Positions 6,960 through 10,452 of a stretch of 10,452 nt of DNA are shown here, piece after piece. The DNA lies in contig UQRJ01000081.1 in assembly GCA_900543345.1 (NCBI GenBank), positions 1 through 10,452 on the forward strand, in the 5' to 3' direction. Numbering within the stretch: position 1 is the first letter of the stretch; each line of letters begins with the position of its first letter. The DNA comes from an uncultured Sporolactobacillus sp. (GTDB lineage: Bacteria; Bacillota; Bacilli; Bacillales; Sporolactobacillaceae). The notes under the pieces were generated by a model that searched no databases, was not told where the DNA came from, and was given only the letters and a program-made list of their open reading frames with translations. A program made the translations under genes and the position numbers.

Positions 6960-7799
6960 TTACCCTTTTGTTCCTCCCGCGGTCAGTCCGCTTTGAAAAT
7001 AGCGTTGCAGAAAGAAAAACAACAGAACGATCGGAATCGAAATCAGAAATGATCCGGCAGCAAACAGCGAAACGTTCTGACTGGTTGGATTGGAGATAAA
7101 CTGCTGCAGGCCGACGGCCACCGTCAGGCTGCTCGGCGTACGAAGCAAAAACGCCGCCAGCAGGAAGTCGCCGAACGGTCCCATAAACGCCCATAACGCC
7201 TGAACGGCGATCATCGGCATGGCCAGTGGCAAATTAATCTGACACAGGATGCGCAAATGTCCCGCCCCGTCAATTCTGGCCGACTCATCCAAGTCGCGGG
7301 GAATGGTATCGAAATACCCTTTCATGAGCCACGTATTCATCGGAATACCTCCGCCGACATACACAATGACCAGATACCAATTGTGATCCAGCCCGTTAAT
7401 CAGCAAACCAAGCACGAAAAAGGCAGTCAGTGCCGCCATTGTCGGGACCATTTGAATAATCAGGAAGAAAACCAATCCTTTTTTCCTTCCCCTAAATCGA
7501 TAGCGGCTGTAGGTATACCCTGCCAGAGTAATGATGATCACTTGAATGATCATCGTCCAGATGGCAATGATCATGGTATTCTTAAACCAGGTGAGATACA
7601 GGGTCTGTGTGAACAGTTCCTTAAAATTATTCATTGTCCAGTGAATATGCGGGTCTAATTTAAACGCCACAATGCTTGACGCATTAAATGCCGACTCGGC
7701 CGTGATGAGCAACGGGTAAACAATAATGATGCTCAAAACGATCAGAAACAAATAGGTAAAAAAGCGGCTAAAAAATTTACCGACTTTAGTGCCGATCAT
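6960..7799 (-). CDS. malG: Maltose/maltodextrin ABC transporter permease MalG
   Basis: Inner-membrane permease subunit of a type I sugar ABC importer, 279 residues, the normal length for MalG. An N-terminal membrane helix (about 11-33) is followed by a periplasm-side loop and five further hydrophobic segments. The cytoplasmic EAA loop is present as ESARIDG with Gly178 and LP at 190-191; this is where the ATPase docks. It ends in GLTAGGTKG, typical of MalG C-termini. The ATG at 7799 comes 2 nt after the malF stop, with GAGGAG inside the end of malF as ribosome site, so the two permeases are translationally coupled and expected in equal amounts. The next gene, the DUF1189 protein, follows after 56 nt. 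Confidence 0.96.
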   Translation of the reverse strand: MIGTKVGKFFSRFFTYLFLIVLSIIIVYPLLITAESAFNASSIVAFKLDPHIHWTMNNFKELFTQTLYLTWFKNTMIIAIWTMIIQVIIITLAGYTYSRYRFRGRKKGLVFFLIIQMVPTMAALTAFFVLGLLINGLDHNWYLVIVYVGGGIPMNTWLMKGYFDTIPRDLDESARIDGAGHLRILCQINLPLAMPMIAVQALWAFMGPFGDFLLAAFLLRTPSSLTVAVGLQQFISNPTSQNVSLFAAGSFLISIPIVLLFFFLQRYFQSGLTAGGTKG

Positions 7800-7801
7800 T
7801 T

Positions 7802-9106
7802 TTACATCATCTCCTCGTTGCTAAAGGAATGGGTCTTTTTAAAGGCAAATAAAGAAACGGCGATCACAATGATCGAGATAACAATCGTTATGGCAGAAGC
7901 AAGCGCATACTGCGGTGACGAACCGGTCGTTAATTTATAGATCCAGGAAATGAGTATATCGGTCGATCCCGCACCGCCGCCGACATCGCCGGGCCCGCCC
8001 GAATTAAACAAATAGATAATGGAGAAGTTGTTAAAATTAAAAGTATATTGGGTAATGAGCACCGGTGCCGTAGCAAACATGATCATTGGTAAAGTAATTT
8101 TATTAAATTTCTGCATAAAATTGGCTCCATCCATATTGGCGGCTTCATACAAGTCGTCCGGGATCGACTGCAACACTCCGGTCACCATCACAAAAATGTA
8201 GGGGAACCCCAGCCAGGTTTGTATCATAATCAGAGCGGTTTTTGTCCAGAACGGATCGGTTTTCCAAGGTATTCCTTCAAAATGAAGAAACGGAAGATCG
8301 TTTAAGAAAGCCAAAACCTGACTATTGATCGCGCCGATACTATCGTTAAAGATATTTGAGAAACTCATAATCGTGACAAAGGCAGGTACGGCCCAGGGAA
8401 GCAAGAAAATAGTCCGAAATAGACGTTTTCCGATAATAAACTTCTGATTGGAGATGACGGCGGTAACGATGCCCAGAGCAATCTGACACGTCGTCGCCAG
8501 AAGGGTCCAGATCAATGTCCAACCGAGAACGGTCAAGAAAGAGGATCGGTATGAACTGAGAAAAATCATATTGAAAAAATTTTGCCATCCGACCCAGTCG
8601 ATTAATTTAGCTGGCGGTATATGGTAGAAATCATAGTTGGTGAATGCCATAAATAGGGTCACAAGGACTGGAAAAACGATCACGAACAGCATCACAATAT
8701 AGGCCGGAATCGTGAGCAGATAAGGGAAACCCTTGTTCCAAATATTTCTAAGCATTGCATAAACGCCTAAATTAACCGTTTGCCCCTCATTCCAGAGTCT
8801 GGCAACCCGGCGGGCGTCGCTTATGCATAGCAGCATAACAATTACAAAAATGAAGGTGATGATGATCTGCAGGGTACCTTTAACCATTAAGAAAAGGGAA
8901 TGATCCCTGATTGGAACCGTTCCCAATGTGATAAAGCCTTGAAAAGCGGGAATCCCGATCGTTACCAGTTCAATTACAAAAGCAGCGGTAATCAGCAGAA
9001 ACGCCGCGCCTTTGACCAACTGTCCATTATAGATTTGCCCGAGACCGGGAATGAGGGACAACAAACCCGCTTTTCTGATACTTTTTCGGTTATTTTTATC
9101 TTTCAT
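7802..9106 (-). CDS. malF: Maltose/maltodextrin ABC transporter permease MalF
   Basis: Permease partner of MalG, 434 residues, close to Bacillus subtilis MdxF as I recall it. The N-terminus has the motif SLIPGLGQIYNGQ (17-29) and extra hydrophobic segments (about 33-50 and 72-94) before the core permease region, as in Gram-positive MalF proteins. Core helices start at about 128. The cytoplasmic EAA loop is EAANMDG (321-327) with LP at 339-340. The loop near 362-385 is rich in glycine (GGPGDVGGG), as in other maltodextrin permeases. The ATG at 9106 has GAGGG upstream with 7 nt spacing. It lies 34 nt downstream of malE and 2 nt upstream of malG. No stem-loop is visible in the malE-malF gap, so no strong step-down between binding protein and permeases is evident. 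Confidence 0.96.
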   Translation of the reverse strand: MKDKNNRKSIRKAGLLSLIPGLGQIYNGQLVKGAAFLLITAAFVIELVTIGIPAFQGFITLGTVPIRDHSLFLMVKGTLQIIITFIFVIVMLLCISDARRVARLWNEGQTVNLGVYAMLRNIWNKGFPYLLTIPAYIVMLFVIVFPVLVTLFMAFTNYDFYHIPPAKLIDWVGWQNFFNMIFLSSYRSSFLTVLGWTLIWTLLATTCQIALGIVTAVISNQKFIIGKRLFRTIFLLPWAVPAFVTIMSFSNIFNDSIGAINSQVLAFLNDLPFLHFEGIPWKTDPFWTKTALIMIQTWLGFPYIFVMVTGVLQSIPDDLYEAANMDGANFMQKFNKITLPMIMFATAPVLITQYTFNFNNFSIIYLFNSGGPGDVGGGAGSTDILISWIYKLTTGSSPQYALASAITIVISIIVIAVSLFAFKKTHSFSNEEMM

Positions 9107-9140
9107 TATGCTTCCCTCATTTCAAGATGACTTTGCTCGA

Positions 9141-10407
9141 TTATTTACTGTTATATTTCTGCGCAATGGTCTTATGCAGCGACGCAACCGCATCGTCAAG
9201 CGCTTTCTTCGGTGCCTTCTTGCCCGAAGCCGCATTGAATATGGTCGGTTCCATCGTGGTCCAAACTTCAGCCACTTCCGGTATGGACGGCATGGGGATC
9301 GATGCAGAATACTGTTTGATGACCGCTTTTGCCAGACGATCGTTTGACTTCAGCACTTTCGCCTGTGCCTGTGGATTGACGGGAATTTCTTTTGACTTTT
9401 GATAGTATTGATACGCATTCTGGGCATTGGTTGCGTAACTGAGCCATTTTTTGGCAAGCTCCGGTTGCTTCGTATAAGCCGATGCGACCCAGGCTTTGCC
9501 GCCTGCAAACGGTGCATAGTCCTTACCATTGGGCAATGTCGGAATCTTCGCCACGCCATAATCAATCTTTGCCTTCTGATAAACTGCGGCTTGCCACGGT
9601 CCGTCAATCACGGCACCGGCTTTTCCTTGCACGAATTCATTGGTCACGAAATTCCCGGCCGATTTAACATCTTGCATTCCTTTCGGCCACAGATCATACC
9701 ACTTCGTTGCGTACTGGAGCGCTTGAACCGAGCCAGTATTGTTTAAACCGATGTCCTTGGCATCCGTATTATGGTTTCCGAAGACGTAGCCGCCGTAGCC
9801 TTGAAACAATCCTGCCGCATAGTAGAAATCAGTCCACTTAGCCAGAAAACCGGTTGTCTTCCCTCCCCTGTAGGCAAACCGTTTGTCATGGACCAGCGTC
9901 TCAAGATCCTTGAAGGTTTTCGGCACTTTTTTTACCAACTTTTTGTTATAAAAAAGAACCAGTGCTTCAGCCGACAGGGGGACGCCGTAATACTTTTTCC
10001 CGCTCATAACCTGGCGTTGACCTTTCTGATCCAGAAAATTAAGCATTTTTTTATCGACCGGGAGCAGTTGCCCCTGCTGTCCCAAAGAACCGACCTGATT
10101 ATAAGGAGCAAACATGACATCCGGGGGCCTTGCCCGCCGGCCCATCGAGCGACAGAGCCGTTAACTGGTCCAACCAAGGTTTTTTAACGACTTTCACGGT
10201 TACATTGTTCTCTTTGGCAAATTTTCCTTTAATGCTGTTCACATATTTTACGTACCCGATATTGGCTGAGGAAGAATCGACAGAAACCGTCAAAACCTTT
10301 TTGCCGCCGGAATTATTTCCGGAGCTGCCGCTCGATCCACACGCTGCAAGTGCCATCATCAGGCTGAAAATAAGAAATGCCGATAAGAACTTTTTTGAAC
10401 GTTTCAT
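9141..10407 (-). CDS. malE: Maltose/maltodextrin-binding lipoprotein MalE, with a one-base frameshift
   Basis: Extracellular solute-binding protein (SBP family 1) feeding MalF-MalG. The start is ATG 10407 with GGGGAGG 10 nt upstream. A lipoprotein signal peptide follows: MKRSKKF, a hydrophobic stretch, then lipobox LAAC with Cys23 and a Ser/Gly-rich linker. The frame breaks at a run of five G on the plus strand (10123-10127; five C in the gene). With five C, translation ends at a TAA (10099-10101) after about 102 residues. With four C the protein continues as GKAPDVMFAPYNQVG and reaches 421 residues, normal for MalE. The binding-protein fold is clear after the break (PWQAAVYQKAKIDYGV, PFAGGKAWV, EIPVNPQAQ). 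As read, the second part would lack a secretion signal, so the protein would be non-functional. Either the allele is mutated or the consensus is wrong here. First gene of the operon; malF follows after 34 nt. Confidence 0.93.
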
Positions 10408-10417
10408 GTTCTTGTTG

Positions 10418-10424
10418 CCTCCCC
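10418..10424 (-). promoter_or_regulatory. Ribosome binding site of malE
   Basis: GGGGAGG on the minus strand, 10 nt before the ATG at 10407. An in-frame TTG at 10431 lies upstream of this site and would add MKRGGNKN before the signal peptide, so the ATG is preferred. Confidence 0.7.
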
Positions 10425-10443
10425 TTTTCAATCGTTCAGTTGC

Positions 10444-10449
10444 ATTATA
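10444..10449 (-). promoter_or_regulatory. Candidate -10 box of the mal operon promoter
   Basis: A perfect TATAAT on the minus strand, 36 nt before the malE ATG; the matching -35 would lie outside the window. Its place directly before the first operon gene and its ribosome site is what a main promoter would show. One hexamer alone is weak evidence. Confidence 0.45.
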
Positions 10450-10452
10450 AGT

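Noticed and set aside
6930..6960. Terminator after malG
   Set aside because: There is a run of seven T on the minus strand (about 6933-6939), but I find no stable stem directly before it, and the downstream genes belong to the same pathway.
10099..10145. Programmed ribosomal frameshift in malE
   Set aside because: The run of five C lacks a recognisable stimulatory element such as a nearby strong stem or upstream Shine-Dalgarno-like motif, and MalE proteins are not known to me to use recoding; a mutation or consensus error is simpler.

Overview
The window looks like an assembly-contig end from a low-to-moderate-GC Gram-positive bacterium of the class Bacilli. The evidence is a lipoprotein-type sugar-binding protein, strong purine-rich ribosome binding sites, a maltose phosphorylase plus beta-phosphoglucomutase pair, and the order malE-malF-malG-malA(DUF1189)-mapA-pgmB, which I recall from Listeria and related Bacilli. 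A Sporolactobacillus- or Listeria-like host fits, but genus cannot be settled from this sequence alone. All recognised genes lie on the minus strand, so transcription runs from high to low coordinates.

Layout in the direction of transcription: a partial promoter (a perfect -10 box at 10444-10449, with the -35 beyond the window edge); malE, a maltose/maltodextrin-binding lipoprotein carrying a one-base frameshift in a 5-base homopolymer at 10123-10127; malF and malG, the two permeases, only 2 nt apart; a DUF1189 membrane protein of the MalA type, preceded by a near-perfect 16-bp palindrome; mapA, a GH65 maltose phosphorylase; and pgmB, overlapping mapA by 4 nt. A clear intrinsic terminator (2884-2924) ends this unit. 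An 867-bp stretch without a convincing gene (2173-3039) holds the terminator, an array of about 15 tandem 21-bp repeats, and a possible promoter. The last gene is a GH31 alpha-glucosidase cut off by the end of the contig. Bases 1-49 are not biological: they are an Illumina Nextera i5 adapter with index and Tn5 mosaic end.

Together the genes form a phosphorolytic maltose pathway. MalE-MalF-MalG import maltose or maltodextrin using an ATPase not encoded here. MapA splits maltose with phosphate into glucose and beta-glucose-1-phosphate, and PgmB converts the latter to glucose-6-phosphate. The GH31 enzyme probably trims other alpha-glucosides in the cytoplasm.

The metabolic genes are a known type of cluster. 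The least explained element is the 21-bp tandem array, with alternating A and B unit types and a period equal to two DNA helical turns. A few degenerate copies lie on the other side of the operon terminator. One plus-strand frame through it reads as a seven-residue NGDS repeat with several synonymous differences, so it could be a decayed repeat-protein gene or a regulatory/structural DNA array.
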